NCBI GenBank assembly: GCA_003151425.1
Contig: PLXO01000107.1
Span: forward strand, 18,819 to 51,974
DNA: 33,156 nt
Direction: 5' to 3'
Source of the DNA: Acetobacteraceae bacterium
GTDB taxonomy: Bacteria > Pseudomonadota > Alphaproteobacteria > Acetobacterales > Acetobacteraceae
Shown here: in pieces, positions 24,341 through 32,493 of the stretch
How the letters are laid out: each line of letters opens with the position of its first letter
Numbering within the stretch: the first letter of the stretch is position 1
Notes under the pieces: generated by a model
What the model was told of the DNA's origin: nothing
Seen by the model: only the letters and a program-made list of their open reading frames with translations
Databases searched by the model: none
Program-made: the position numbers and the translations under genes

Positions 24341-25249
24341 ATGACCACATCCGGCTTCGTCCGTCCGGAATTCCTAGTGGAAACCGACTGGCTGGCGGAC
24401 CATCTGTCCGACCAGAACGTGCTGGCCTTCGACTGCACCACGCACCTGATCCCCGACCCGAAGATCACCTATCAGGTCGTTCCGGGTCGCGAGGATTTCG
24501 AAAAAGGCCACATCCCAGGCGCGCAATTCATCGACATGCTGCGCGACGTGTCCGACACCTCGCACCGATTCCGCTTCATGCGGCAAGCGCCGGATGACTT
24601 CGCCGCGGCGATGCGCCGGTTTGGGGTCAACACCGCGACGCGGGTCGTCACCTACAGCACCGCGAACGCCTGGTGGGCCACGCGGATGTGGTGGCTGCTG
24701 CGCGTTTTCGGCTTCGATAACGCCGCCGTGCTGAATGGCGGCTGGCAGAAATGGTCCCGGGAGGGTCGTCCGACCGAAACCGGCCCCGCGAATCCGCGTC
24801 CGCCCGGCGATTTCACGGTGCGCGAGGTGCGCGACCTGATGGTGGACAAATCGCAGGTCTTGGCGGCGATCGGCGACAGCGGCGTGTGCACGCTGAACGC
24901 GCTGCTACCGCAACAGCATACCGGCAGCGGAGGCAACAGCTATGGCCGCCCTGGCCGCATCGCCGGCAGCGTCAATCTGCCGGCGGCGCATCTGGTCGAT
25001 CCCGAAACCAACATCTTTCTGCCGGCTGATGAGCTGCGCAAGCGGTTCGCCGCGGTTGGTGCGCTGGATAAGCAGGTGATCACCTATTGCGGCGGTGGTA
25101 TCGCCGCGAGCGCCGACGCATTGGCACTGGTCATGCTCGGCCACACCGACGTGAGGCTGTACGACGCCTCGTTGTCGGAATGGGCGGTGGACCCGACACT
25201 ACCAATGGAGACGGGACCGATGAAAACGGGATCGATCGAAACGAGCTGA
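24341..25249 (+). CDS. two-domain sulfurtransferase (rhodanese/3-mercaptopyruvate type)
   Basis: A 302-residue protein with tandem rhodanese domains. The N-terminal domain (about 10-145) lacks a catalytic Cys (YSTANAWW), as usual. The C-terminal domain has C250 in ITYCGGGIAAS. The active-site loop CGGGIA is nearer to 3-mercaptopyruvate sulfurtransferases (CGSGVTA) than to thiosulfate enzymes. The family's usual end is SLSEWAADPSLPMETG; here it is prolonged by a threefold 15-bp repeat. ATG 24341 has GAGGGGG ten bases upstream; the frame upstream of it is the palindromic repeat. Its 3' end overlaps the COG0523 GTPase gene by up to 70 bases. Confidence 0.88.
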   Translation: MTTSGFVRPEFLVETDWLADHLSDQNVLAFDCTTHLIPDPKITYQVVPGREDFEKGHIPGAQFIDMLRDVSDTSHRFRFMRQAPDDFAAAMRRFGVNTATRVVTYSTANAWWATRMWWLLRVFGFDNAAVLNGGWQKWSREGRPTETGPANPRPPGDFTVREVRDLMVDKSQVLAAIGDSGVCTLNALLPQQHTGSGGNSYGRPGRIAGSVNLPAAHLVDPETNIFLPADELRKRFAAVGALDKQVITYCGGGIAASADALALVMLGHTDVRLYDASLSEWAVDPTLPMETGPMKTGSIETS

Positions 25250-26448
25250 CCGCGTTGCTGCCGGTCTCCATCGTCACCGGGTTCCTCGGCAGCGGCAAGA
25301 CGACGCTGATCGCGCGCCTGCTGCGCAATCCGGCATTCGCGCGCACCGCGGTGATCGTCAACGAATTCGGCGAGATCGGCCTGGACCACGAGCTGATCGC
25401 GGCCAGCGACGAACAACTGCTGACGCTCAGCACCGGGTGCCTGTGCTGCGCAGTGCGTGCCGATCTGCTGGCGACGCTGCTCGACCTGCACGCGCGACGC
25501 GACGCCGGTGACATTGCCTATGACCGCGTGCTGATCGAGACCTCCGGCCTGGCCGATCCGGCGCCGATCCTGCAGGCGTTGATGACCGACCGCGACGTGG
25601 CGCAGCACCACGCGATCGATACGCTGCTGACGCTAGTGGACGCGCAGCATGGCGAGGTGACACTCGATCGCCATCCGGAGGCACGCCGCCAGGCGGCGTT
25701 GGCCGATCGCCTGCTGCTCACCAAGACCGACGTTGCCGGCCCGACCGATAGACTGCGCGCACGACTGACCGCGCTCAACCCGGGCGCTCCGTTGCTCAGC
25801 GCCGTCGCCGGCGACATCGCGCCGGGCATGCTGTTCACCGCAGCCGACGCGAACGCCTGGCTGGCGCGTATCGTGACGCTAATGGACATCGATGCGCGCG
25901 TGGCGCGCCTCACGACGCTCGTGGAGGGTGACGCCCGGCCGGCGCGCATCGCGACACTCCTAGGCGCCGATCCCGGACTGGAGCACGTCGTGACGCTGGC
26001 GGATGCACCGCCCGGCTCGCCCTTCGCGCGCGCAGCGCATAGTGACGACATCACAACGTTCAGCCTCACGCGCGACCGCCCACTGCCCGCGCTGGCGCTG
26101 ACACTGTGGCTCGAAGCGCTAGTGGAACATTGCGGGGAGCGTCTGTTGCGCCTGAAAGGGCTGGTGAATGTCGCCGAAATGCCGGGGCGGCCCGCGCTGC
26201 TCCACGGCGTGCGGCACGTCGTTGCGCCTCCCGATTGGCTCGACCGCTGGCCGTCGGATGATCGGCGCACCCGCGTGGTGTTCATCGGTGAAGCCGTGCC
26301 GCGGTATTTTCCGGTGCGCCTGCTCGACGCCATCGAGGCCGAGGTCGTCGACGAAACCAGAAGATCAGGTGTGGAACTGATCGTTCGGAGCCGCGAGATG
26401 TTTCGCCCCACGCAAAGGAGAGGCGTCCGAGGCGAACTACATGGGTAA
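25180..26448 (+). CDS. COG0523 (CobW/P47K) family GTPase
   Basis: A 422-residue metal-associated GTPase. Walker A is GFLGSGKTT (34-42), the metal-binding CLCC is at 87-90 (STGCLCCAVR), ETSGLADP is the switch region, and LLTKTD replaces NKxD for guanine recognition. A C-terminal CobW_C domain begins near ERLLRLKGLV. Residues 229-280 hold four tandem 13-residue repeats not normal for the family. These proteins deliver Zn, Co or Fe to client enzymes. ATG 25180 overlaps the sulfurtransferase gene by 70 bases with a poor ribosome site. TTG 25255, just past that gene's stop, gives LLPVSIVTGFLGSG, closer to the usual family start, and may be the true one. Client unknown. Confidence 0.83.
   Translation: MGGGPDTTNGDGTDENGIDRNELTALLPVSIVTGFLGSGKTTLIARLLRNPAFARTAVIVNEFGEIGLDHELIAASDEQLLTLSTGCLCCAVRADLLATLLDLHARRDAGDIAYDRVLIETSGLADPAPILQALMTDRDVAQHHAIDTLLTLVDAQHGEVTLDRHPEARRQAALADRLLLTKTDVAGPTDRLRARLTALNPGAPLLSAVAGDIAPGMLFTAADANAWLARIVTLMDIDARVARLTTLVEGDARPARIATLLGADPGLEHVVTLADAPPGSPFARAAHSDDITTFSLTRDRPLPALALTLWLEALVEHCGERLLRLKGLVNVAEMPGRPALLHGVRHVVAPPDWLDRWPSDDRRTRVVFIGEAVPRYFPVRLLDAIEAEVVDETRRSGVELIVRSREMFRPTQRRGVRGELHG
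25205..25249 (+). repeat. three degenerate 15-bp tandem repeats at the sulfurtransferase 3' end
   Basis: Units 25205-25219, 25220-25234 and 25235-25249 read ATGGAGACGGGACCG, ATGAAAACGGGATCG and ATCGAAACGAGCTGA. They encode METGP, MKTGS and IETS-stop, and end exactly at the stop codon. They probably arose by slippage and lengthened the overlap with the GTPase frame. Confidence 0.75.
25864..26019 (+). repeat. four 39-bp (13-residue) tandem repeats inside the GTPase gene
   Basis: Units begin at 25864, 25903, 25942 and 25981 and encode ARIVTLMDIDARV, ARLTTLVEGDARP, ARIATLLGADPGL and EHVVTLADAPPGS. The shared pattern is A-R-(I/L)-x-T-L with Asp or Ala following. DNA identity is partial, so the duplication is old or the units diverged under selection. 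They lie between the GTPase domain and the CobW_C domain. Confidence 0.75.
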
Positions 26449-26515
26449 GCGTGGTGCCCGCGGCAAGACCCTCACCCGCGTCGCAAGTGCTTCGTGAACC
26501 CCCGGGTCAAGTGCC

Positions 26516-26536
26516 CCACCGGGTCAAGCCCGGTGG
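26516..26536. terminator. hairpin between convergent genes (possible bidirectional terminator)
   Basis: CCACCGGG (26516-26523) and CCCGGTGG (26529-26536) form a perfect 8-bp stem with loop TCAAG in the gap between the converging GTPase and methyltransferase genes. No T run follows. A related sequence occurs near 32692-32707 (GGGGCAAGCGCCCGGCGG), so it may equally be a dispersed repeat. Confidence 0.45.
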
Positions 26537-26562
26537 CAGGCTCTAGAAGGGCATGCCTTGGT

Positions 26563-26595
26563 CCGCTCCTCGCGGCCCAAGCCCGCGAAGAGCGG
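26563..26595. repeat. 13-bp-arm hairpin sharing sequence with the 24242-24308 palindrome
   Basis: Arms 26563-26575 and 26583-26595 pair with one mismatch. On the minus strand the loop side contains GGGCTTGGGCCGCGA, identical to bases in the palindrome at 24261-24275. It lies in the convergent gap 26449-26616, with no gene. Confidence 0.65.
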
Positions 26596-26616
26596 GAGAG
26601 GTGTACGTGCGTCGCG

Positions 26617-27570
26617 CTATTCGGTCGTCGTCTTGACCTGCTCGGTCTTCGTTTGCGGTGTCGGCGCGCTCTGTGCGGGGGGCGGCAGCTTCATCATCGC
26701 GCCGGTCATCGGGATGAAGAACACCCCCATGTCGCGGCGCGAATGGATCTTGCCCTCGGCGTCCTTGGTGTAGACGTACAGCACCTGGCCTCGCTTCATC
26801 GGTTGCCCGATGGGAATGATCATGCGCCCGCCCGGTTTCATCTGCTTGAACAGATCGGGCGGTGCGTATTGCGCGGCGCACGTAACTATAACGATGTCGA
26901 ACCCACCGGCGACCTCGGTCCAGCCGTAATACCCGTCGCCCACCCGCGTGTGCACGTTGGCGTAGCCGATCGGAGCGAAGATCCGGCTGACCGCCTCACC
27001 CAACGGCTTGATTATCTCGATCGAATACGCCTGCGCGACGATGCGCGACAGCAGCGCGCTCTGAAACCCCGACCCGGTGCCGATCTCCAACGTTACGTCC
27101 CCGGACTTCGGCTGGCAGATCTGCGTCATGTAGGCCTGGCCGAGATAGTCCGACAGCGCGGACCCATAGCCCAACGCCCAGGGTTTCGGCACCTCCTCAT
27201 ACGCATCGCCGGGTGTCGCCTGATGCGACTCGTAGTAGTAATGAAAATAGTCGCGTGGCACTGCCTCGAACGCCGCCATGACGGCCGGATCGGCGGCGCC
27301 CAGATGCTGCTTCAGGTAGGCCTCGATCCGCTTCATCGCCGCCGGCTTGCGGGCCTGAATCGCATCGAACTGCGCCTGCGTCTGGTTCACCGGACGGCCG
27401 GAGGCACGCATTGCCGCCACATACGCCTCATGCGTCCAGGCGCCTTGCGCGACAGCTTGGGTGGCCCCGGGGGCAGCGCCAGGGGCGGCCAACACCGGAC
27501 GCGACGCGGCCAGCGCGGCCGCGCCGGCGATCAGTCCACGACGTGAGATCGCACCGTCAGATCGGGCCAC
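26617..27570 (-). CDS. protein-L-isoaspartate O-methyltransferase with Tat signal (alternative separate gene)
   Basis: If translated alone from GTG 27570, this is a 317-residue protein. Residues 1-28 form a twin-arginine signal (ISRRGLIAG, a hydrophobic stretch, then VLA-AP as the cleavage site). Residues about 130-300 form the PCMT domain: SAM motif LEIGTGSGFQS (161-171), VGDGYYGW, and FDIVIVTCAAQYAPPDLFKQ followed by MKPGGRMIIPIG. The enzyme methylates isoaspartyl residues in damaged proteins; the signal suggests periplasmic action. The tail is rich in Thr, Lys and Gln. A purine-rich AAGAAAGAA precedes the GTG, weak but usable. It is in frame with the upstream membrane protein, and the two readings are alternatives. 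Confidence 0.65.
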   Translation of the reverse strand: MARSDGAISRRGLIAGAAALAASRPVLAAPGAAPGATQAVAQGAWTHEAYVAAMRASGRPVNQTQAQFDAIQARKPAAMKRIEAYLKQHLGAADPAVMAAFEAVPRDYFHYYYESHQATPGDAYEEVPKPWALGYGSALSDYLGQAYMTQICQPKSGDVTLEIGTGSGFQSALLSRIVAQAYSIEIIKPLGEAVSRIFAPIGYANVHTRVGDGYYGWTEVAGGFDIVIVTCAAQYAPPDLFKQMKPGGRMIIPIGQPMKRGQVLYVYTKDAEGKIHSRRDMGVFFIPMTGAMMKLPPPAQSAPTPQTKTEQVKTTTE

Positions 27571-30000
27571 GGAACTATTCTTTCTTGCTGCGGGAAACGT
27601 AATCAGCGCCAGCACATACAGCAACGCGGCGCATAACAGAACCCGGTCGTAGCCCGCCTCGCGCGCGATCAGGTTCGCCAGCGGCGTCGCCACGACTGAG
27701 AACGCGCCATTCAGCGCCCAGGCCCAGGGCAGCATGAAGCCGCCGCCCAGCCGCGACAGCCCGAGCGGAAACGGCAGCCCGAGCGCCAGCGACACCGGCG
27801 CGGCGACGCCAAGCACCAGCGCGGCGCGCGCGCCCCAGGACAGTGACAATGTCGCCAGCATCAGCGGCCGCAAGCCGAGCAGCACAGCGGCGGTCCACAC
27901 CAGCGCGACCAGGGTGGCCACCGCGACCGCACGCGCCGGCGCGCCATACAGCCGGTCCGCCAACAGGCTGCCCAACCCGGAGAACACCAGCATGCCGGTC
28001 AGCACAAGGGCGAACCCGCTCGTCCGGTCGTGCAGCCACAGGCTGGCCTGGCCGATCAGATAAATTTCGATGAACAGAAACCCGAGGCCGAGTGCCGGAA
28101 AGTAGATGATCGGGCGCAGCATTCCCGTCGCCCGGTCGCGGATCCGCCGCGGCGCCACCGCCGGCACCAGCAGCACCAGCAGCGCAATGACCGCCGCCTG
28201 AGCCAGCACCGCCAGATTCACCAGCCCGGCGATCTCCGGCTGTGGCAAGACCTCCAGCCGACGCAGGACGGTGCCGAGCTGATCCAGCCGCAGGATGGCG
28301 TAGAAGAACGGCCGGTCCAACGTGATCGGCACAAGGTCGAACGCCTGGCGGGACGCTGTCGGTGCACCGTCCAGCATCGCGCCGGCCTCGTCGGCGATCG
28401 AGTCGTCCGGACCGGTCTGCTCCGTCGTGCCCTCGGCGAAGGACACCGAGGGCAGGTCGTTGTACAGCTTGCTGCGCGCCGCCGCGACCTCGATGCCGGG
28501 GTACCAGGACACGTCGAACGAGCGGTCGTCGCAGAATCGGCGGACCGCGTCGATCCGCGCCGCGTCCCACGGCGCGCGCGCCAGCAGGATGCGGACATTC
28601 CAGGCCGAGCGGTAAGCGACGACATGGCGGGCCGGATCGGCGACGCCCGACGCCAGCAGCACCGCCCGCGCGGTGGCCAGCATGCGATCGGCATAGGTGG
28701 GAAAATCGCGGATCGACACCGGGACCGACAGCAATCCATTTGGCGCCAACGCGGCAAAATCGGCGGCGAGTGCCTCGACGCTGAAGGCCGTCGCGTTCGC
28801 CTCGGCGGCATCCAGGAAGTCGGCGGACAGATCGATGATGTCGTATGGCTCGCCGCCTTGCCCCACCTCGCGGCCGGCATCCCGCACCGCCGCCAGCGGC
28901 GCCGCCGCGGAGATGCGGATGCGCGGGTCGGCCGCCAGCGATGGCGACGCGCCCAGGCCATGACGGAGCGCATCCAGCAGCGCCGGCTCCGGGTCCACCA
29001 CCGTGACGTGGGCGGCGCCCAGCGCCAGCACCTCGGCCGGACGAAACCCGCCGCCGCCCCCGATCAGCAGCACCCGCGCCCCGGGGACCAGCCGGTACGG
29101 CAGTGCGTCCAGCGCGGCACCGGCGTAACCAACATCGACGGGCCCCGGGCGCGGCAGCGACGCAATGCGGTCGCCATCACGGTACAGGCCAAAACTGCGC
29201 GGCGGGCCTGGCAGTCCCAGCATGCCAGCGTCGTTGGACACGTCGGTGTCCACCCGCTCGGTAAAATCGTCCAGCAGCAGGTACTCGCCGCGCGGCGAGC
29301 GCAGCTCGGCCAGCACCCGCGCGTCCGGCGTGTGCAGCGGGGCGTAGATCGGCTTGAAGTCGTTGAACCGCGCCTGGTCGTCCAGCAGCAGCAACGCCTC
29401 GGCCGCGACCAGCGCCAGCAGCGTGGCAAACACGACGGGCCAGCGCCGGCCGGGCACGAACAGCACCGCCAGCGCCAGGGCCGGCAGCAGCGCCGCCACC
29501 AGATGGAACGGTGGCACGAGGAACATGAGCGCCAGCACCAGGGCGGCGCCGGCCCCCGCGCCGGTCAGGTCGAACGCGTAGACCAGCCCGGTTCGACCCG
29601 GGTGCAACACGAAGCTCAGACTGACGAACAGCCCGGCGAGGAAGAAGAACGGCAGCAGGCTGGCGTAATAGAGGGCGATATAGCCGAGCTGCGGCAGCCA
29701 GGTTGCCTGGTTCTGCAACTGTAGCGGATTGAACGGATTGATCGTGGTGGCGTGGTAGCCCAGCGCACCGGTCAGGATCAGCAACGCCGGAAGCACCGAA
29801 AGCAGCCGGTTGCCATGACGGACCAGCGCATCGCGCGACAGCGCCAGCACCACGCCGGACAGCGCGAACCCCACCATGACGATGGAAATCACCCAGTAGC
29901 CGTACTCCGACCACTTCGCGACCGCGAAGTAGCGGGTCAGCGCGATCTCGCAGCCCAGTGCCGCCAGCGACACCAGGAACAGCGGCACCAGTGCCGTCAC
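26617..30000 (-). CDS. spermidine-synthase-like integral membrane protein reading in frame into a Tat-signal protein-L-isoaspartate O-methyltransferase
   Basis: One open frame of 1127 residues. Residues 1-810 have about eight N-terminal hydrophobic segments (beginning ALVPLFLVSLAALGCEIA), a central SAM-type Rossmann domain (VLLIGGGGGFRPAE, then VTVVDPEPALLDAL), and a second membrane block ending ALLYVLALITFPAA. This is the layout of large membrane-anchored spermidine-synthase-like proteins. Residues 811-1127 are a complete isoaspartyl methyltransferase with its own Tat-type signal. GTG 30000 overlaps the upstream hydrolase stop as GTGA. An internal Tat signal is odd in a fusion. One extra C in the CCC run (complement of 27592-27594) would end the membrane protein as FPRSKKE-stop, five bases before the methyltransferase GTG. 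The fusion may thus be an artefact or a recent mutation. Confidence 0.7.
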   Translation of the reverse strand: MTALVPLFLVSLAALGCEIALTRYFAVAKWSEYGYWVISIVMVGFALSGVVLALSRDALVRHGNRLLSVLPALLILTGALGYHATTINPFNPLQLQNQATWLPQLGYIALYYASLLPFFFLAGLFVSLSFVLHPGRTGLVYAFDLTGAGAGAALVLALMFLVPPFHLVAALLPALALAVLFVPGRRWPVVFATLLALVAAEALLLLDDQARFNDFKPIYAPLHTPDARVLAELRSPRGEYLLLDDFTERVDTDVSNDAGMLGLPGPPRSFGLYRDGDRIASLPRPGPVDVGYAGAALDALPYRLVPGARVLLIGGGGGFRPAEVLALGAAHVTVVDPEPALLDALRHGLGASPSLAADPRIRISAAAPLAAVRDAGREVGQGGEPYDIIDLSADFLDAAEANATAFSVEALAADFAALAPNGLLSVPVSIRDFPTYADRMLATARAVLLASGVADPARHVVAYRSAWNVRILLARAPWDAARIDAVRRFCDDRSFDVSWYPGIEVAAARSKLYNDLPSVSFAEGTTEQTGPDDSIADEAGAMLDGAPTASRQAFDLVPITLDRPFFYAILRLDQLGTVLRRLEVLPQPEIAGLVNLAVLAQAAVIALLVLLVPAVAPRRIRDRATGMLRPIIYFPALGLGFLFIEIYLIGQASLWLHDRTSGFALVLTGMLVFSGLGSLLADRLYGAPARAVAVATLVALVWTAAVLLGLRPLMLATLSLSWGARAALVLGVAAPVSLALGLPFPLGLSRLGGGFMLPWAWALNGAFSVVATPLANLIAREAGYDRVLLCAALLYVLALITFPAARKNSSVARSDGAISRRGLIAGAAALAASRPVLAAPGAAPGATQAVAQGAWTHEAYVAAMRASGRPVNQTQAQFDAIQARKPAAMKRIEAYLKQHLGAADPAVMAAFEAVPRDYFHYYYESHQATPGDAYEEVPKPWALGYGSALSDYLGQAYMTQICQPKSGDVTLEIGTGSGFQSALLSRIVAQAYSIEIIKPLGEAVSRIFAPIGYANVHTRVGDGYYGWTEVAGGFDIVIVTCAAQYAPPDLFKQMKPGGRMIIPIGQPMKRGQVLYVYTKDAEGKIHSRRDMGVFFIPMTGAMMKLPPPAQSAPTPQTKTEQVKTTTE

Positions 30001-30902
30001 GGCCACACATGCCGGCGGATGAAGTCCTGCATCAGCGCGTTGAAGCGGGCCGCGTCGTCGACGAACAGCGCGTGGCCGACGTCGCTGAACACCGCGGTCT
30101 CGGTGTCGGGCCGGTTGCGCTGCAGGTTCGCGGCCTGCGCGGCGAAACCAGGGCGCACGACATACAGCACCGGCGCACGGGCAGCGTAGACGGCCTCGCG
30201 CCAATAGGACCGCGGTACCGCGTAAGACAGCAGGGCGCGTGCCGCCGGCTCCGGCGTGCGCAGCGTCGCCTCGGTCAGCCGATCGAGGTAGGCCGGGCTC
30301 TGCGGGCTGCGGAACATTCCCCGCACGAAATTGCGCATGAACACGGCATGCGGCAGCGGTCGGGCGTGGCTGGGCTTGCCCGGCTCGGGTGGCGGCTCCT
30401 CGCCGACCGAGTTGTCCACCAGCACGAGGCCGGCGAGATGTGCGTCGCCCTCGATATGGACCTCGGCCAGCGTGTCCAGCACACCGAGCGACCAGCCGAC
30501 CACCAGTGCCCGCGCGCCACCGAGGTGGCCCATCAGCTCGCCGATGTCGCGGCCGCGCCGTTCGGGGTCGTAGCCGTCGGGTGCGACCTCGGAGTCGCCC
30601 TGGCCGCGCGGATCGAAGGCGACGACATGGTAGGCCCGGGAAAACGCGGTGATCTGCGGCCGCCAGATCCAGGCCGGCATGGTCCAGCCGGGCACAAACA
30701 CGATGGTATGCGCGGCGTGCGGTCCGGCCTCCAGATAGTGCAGGCGCACGCCGTCGCTGGTGGTGAAGAAATGGCTCTGGGTACCAGGGATGGTTCCCCC
30801 GGGGACGGTCCCCCCGGGAATGGTCTGCGCGAGCGCCACACGGCATATCGCCAGCCCCAGCAGGAGCACGATCGCCCAAACTCGCTCCACGCCGCATCGC
30901 AT
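29997..30902 (-). CDS. secreted alpha/beta-fold hydrolase
   Basis: A 301-residue hydrolase. From ATG 30902 it begins with a signal peptide (MRCGVERVWAIVLLLGLA, with cleavage likely after VALA at 26), which favours this start over 30986. A short PGGTVPGGTIPG linker follows. The nucleophile is S138 in GWSLG and the catalytic His lies in DVGHALFVDD. The strand after which the catalytic Asp normally sits reads PVLYVVRPGF, without an obvious acid. No ribosome site is clear. Its stop overlaps the start of the membrane protein as GTGA, so the genes are coupled. Substrate unknown; periplasmic esterase or lactonase activity is plausible. Confidence 0.82.
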   Translation of the reverse strand: MRCGVERVWAIVLLLGLAICRVALAQTIPGGTVPGGTIPGTQSHFFTTSDGVRLHYLEAGPHAAHTIVFVPGWTMPAWIWRPQITAFSRAYHVVAFDPRGQGDSEVAPDGYDPERRGRDIGELMGHLGGARALVVGWSLGVLDTLAEVHIEGDAHLAGLVLVDNSVGEEPPPEPGKPSHARPLPHAVFMRNFVRGMFRSPQSPAYLDRLTEATLRTPEPAARALLSYAVPRSYWREAVYAARAPVLYVVRPGFAAQAANLQRNRPDTETAVFSDVGHALFVDDAARFNALMQDFIRRHVWP

Positions 30903-31063
30903 GGCGGGACCAGACGGGCGGATCACGGTGTGTGTCAACCGGGGGGATTTCGATCGGCCGGGACATGTCAATCGGGCCTTGTTCACGTGTTCTCAACACT
31001 TCCCTGAAATCCTGAGGATGGCGCGGGCGACGGCCCGGCAGACCCGTCAGGCAGGACCATGGA

Positions 31064-32251
31064 ATGACAGACCGCAGCCGGCGCCTTCTGGTGGTGGATG
31101 ACGAGCGCATCCAGCGGCTGATAGTGACGCGCGCAGTCGAGTCGGTGGGATTCGTTGTCGACGGCGCCGCCGATTTCGATGAAGCGGCGGAGTTTCTGTC
31201 GCGCCGGACGTATGATGCCATCGTCCTCGATCTGTCGCTCGGCGCGCGCGAGGGTGTCAGCCTGCTGCATATGCTGCGCCGCGGTGGGGCGGATCCGCTG
31301 GTCGTGCTGATCTCGGGGATGGACACGCGCGTGCGCAGCGCCAGTTGCCGCCTGGCCGAGGCGCTCGGCCTGCGCATCGCCGGATCCATCGAAAAGCCGA
31401 TCGTGCCCGCCAAGCTGCGCGCCTTGCTGCAGGACGTGCCGCGGCGGGAAGCCGTGGAGGATGTCGCTCCCGCCGTTATGCCCAGTGCCACAGAGTTGGC
31501 GAACGCACTTGATCGCGACGAGATCATGGTGGCGTTCCAGCCGAAGGTGGCACTCGTCAGCCGTGGCGTGGCCGGGATGGAGGCCCTGGCTCGATGGCAC
31601 CCGGCAGGGGCCGAGCCGGTGCCGCCCGACCTCTTTGTGCCACTCGCCGAGCGGCACGGGCTGATCGCGAAGCTGACCCGGAACGTGCTGCGTGACTCGC
31701 TGGCGGCGTGCCGGCGATGGCGCGATCGGCACCCGGATTGCAGCGTGGCGGTGAACATCTCGCCGCTGGCGCTGGCCAACCCGGAACTGCCGGAGGAGAT
31801 CGAGGCCGCGCTGGCGCAGGCAGGCGTGGCACCCGGCGCATTGATCGCGGAGGTCACCGAAGGCGTGGTCATCGCCGATCCGCTGCTTGCCAGCGAGGTG
31901 CTGACGCGGCTGCGCATCAAGGGCGTCCGGGTGTCGATCGACGATTTCGGCACCGGGCATTCGTCTCTGCTGTCGCTGATGCGGCTGCCGTTCACCGAGT
32001 TGAAGATCGACCGCTCGTTCGTCGCCTGCTGCGACACCGATCCCGAGGCCTGGAAGATCATCCGCGCCACGATCTCGCTGGCGCACGAACTGGGTCTGGA
32101 TGTCGTCGCCGAGGGCGTGGAGACCGCGGCGGTCGAGGCGCGGCTGATCGGGGCCGGGTGTGATATCGGTCAGGGATGGCGCTTCGGCCGCCCGATGCCG
32201 GCAGCGGCGCTCGAGGCGTGGTTCGGCGCCCATGCCCTGACGCTGGCGTGA
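31064..32251 (+). CDS. response regulator with EAL domain (c-di-GMP phosphodiesterase)
   Basis: A 395-residue two-domain protein. The receiver domain (about 6-122) has the acid pair D12/D13, phospho-acceptor D56 (VLDLSLG) and K111 (EKP). The EAL domain (about 145-390) has E173 and L175 in MEALARW, N231, E263 (EVTEG), D293/D294 in DDFGTG, K314 (ELKIDRSF) and E350 (AEGVET), the full set needed for hydrolysis of cyclic di-GMP. The RocR-like REC-EAL layout implies phosphorylation controls activity. ATG 31064 has AGGA about seven bases upstream. No cognate histidine kinase is adjacent. It is divergent from the hydrolase/methyltransferase operon across about 160 bases. Confidence 0.92.
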   Translation: MTDRSRRLLVVDDERIQRLIVTRAVESVGFVVDGAADFDEAAEFLSRRTYDAIVLDLSLGAREGVSLLHMLRRGGADPLVVLISGMDTRVRSASCRLAEALGLRIAGSIEKPIVPAKLRALLQDVPRREAVEDVAPAVMPSATELANALDRDEIMVAFQPKVALVSRGVAGMEALARWHPAGAEPVPPDLFVPLAERHGLIAKLTRNVLRDSLAACRRWRDRHPDCSVAVNISPLALANPELPEEIEAALAQAGVAPGALIAEVTEGVVIADPLLASEVLTRLRIKGVRVSIDDFGTGHSSLLSLMRLPFTELKIDRSFVACCDTDPEAWKIIRATISLAHELGLDVVAEGVETAAVEARLIGAGCDIGQGWRFGRPMPAAALEAWFGAHALTLA

Positions 32252-32323
32252 TAGTAGCGGGAACAATATTCCTCTCCCCAGTTGGATCGCGTCTGGAACG
32301 CCACTGGCGCGTCGCCTCTTTAC

Positions 32324-32343
32324 CTCTCCCGCGGGCGGGAGAG
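32324..32343. terminator. GC-rich hairpin downstream of the EAL gene
   Basis: CTCTCCCGC (32324-32332) and GCGGGAGAG (32335-32343) form a 9-bp perfect stem with a GG loop, 72 bases after the EAL stop. It is followed by CGCAGCGATCCGGGTGAGGGT, a common alphaproteobacterial intergenic repeat context. There is no T run, so it may be a repeat that also stops or protects the transcript. Confidence 0.45.
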
Positions 32344-32493
32344 CGCAGCGATCCGGGTGAGGGTCTGCTCCCCGCACCAGCCGGTTCGCCGCCTTGCACG
32401 CGGTATAGGCGCGCTCGGGCGGTGCCTCTTGCCCGAGCGTCCCGCCCCAACCGAGGCCGACCACCGGCCCCACCAACGCATCAGCCCGTCCAT

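Noticed and set aside
28030-29724. 564-residue plus-strand open frame
   Set aside because: Antisense to the membrane protein; Arg/Gln-rich without any motif.
30001-32070. Upstream extension of the 26617-30000 frame to 1817 residues
   Set aside because: The extension crosses the hydrolase in another frame and the REC-EAL gene antisense. The GTGA overlap at 30000 gives a sound start.
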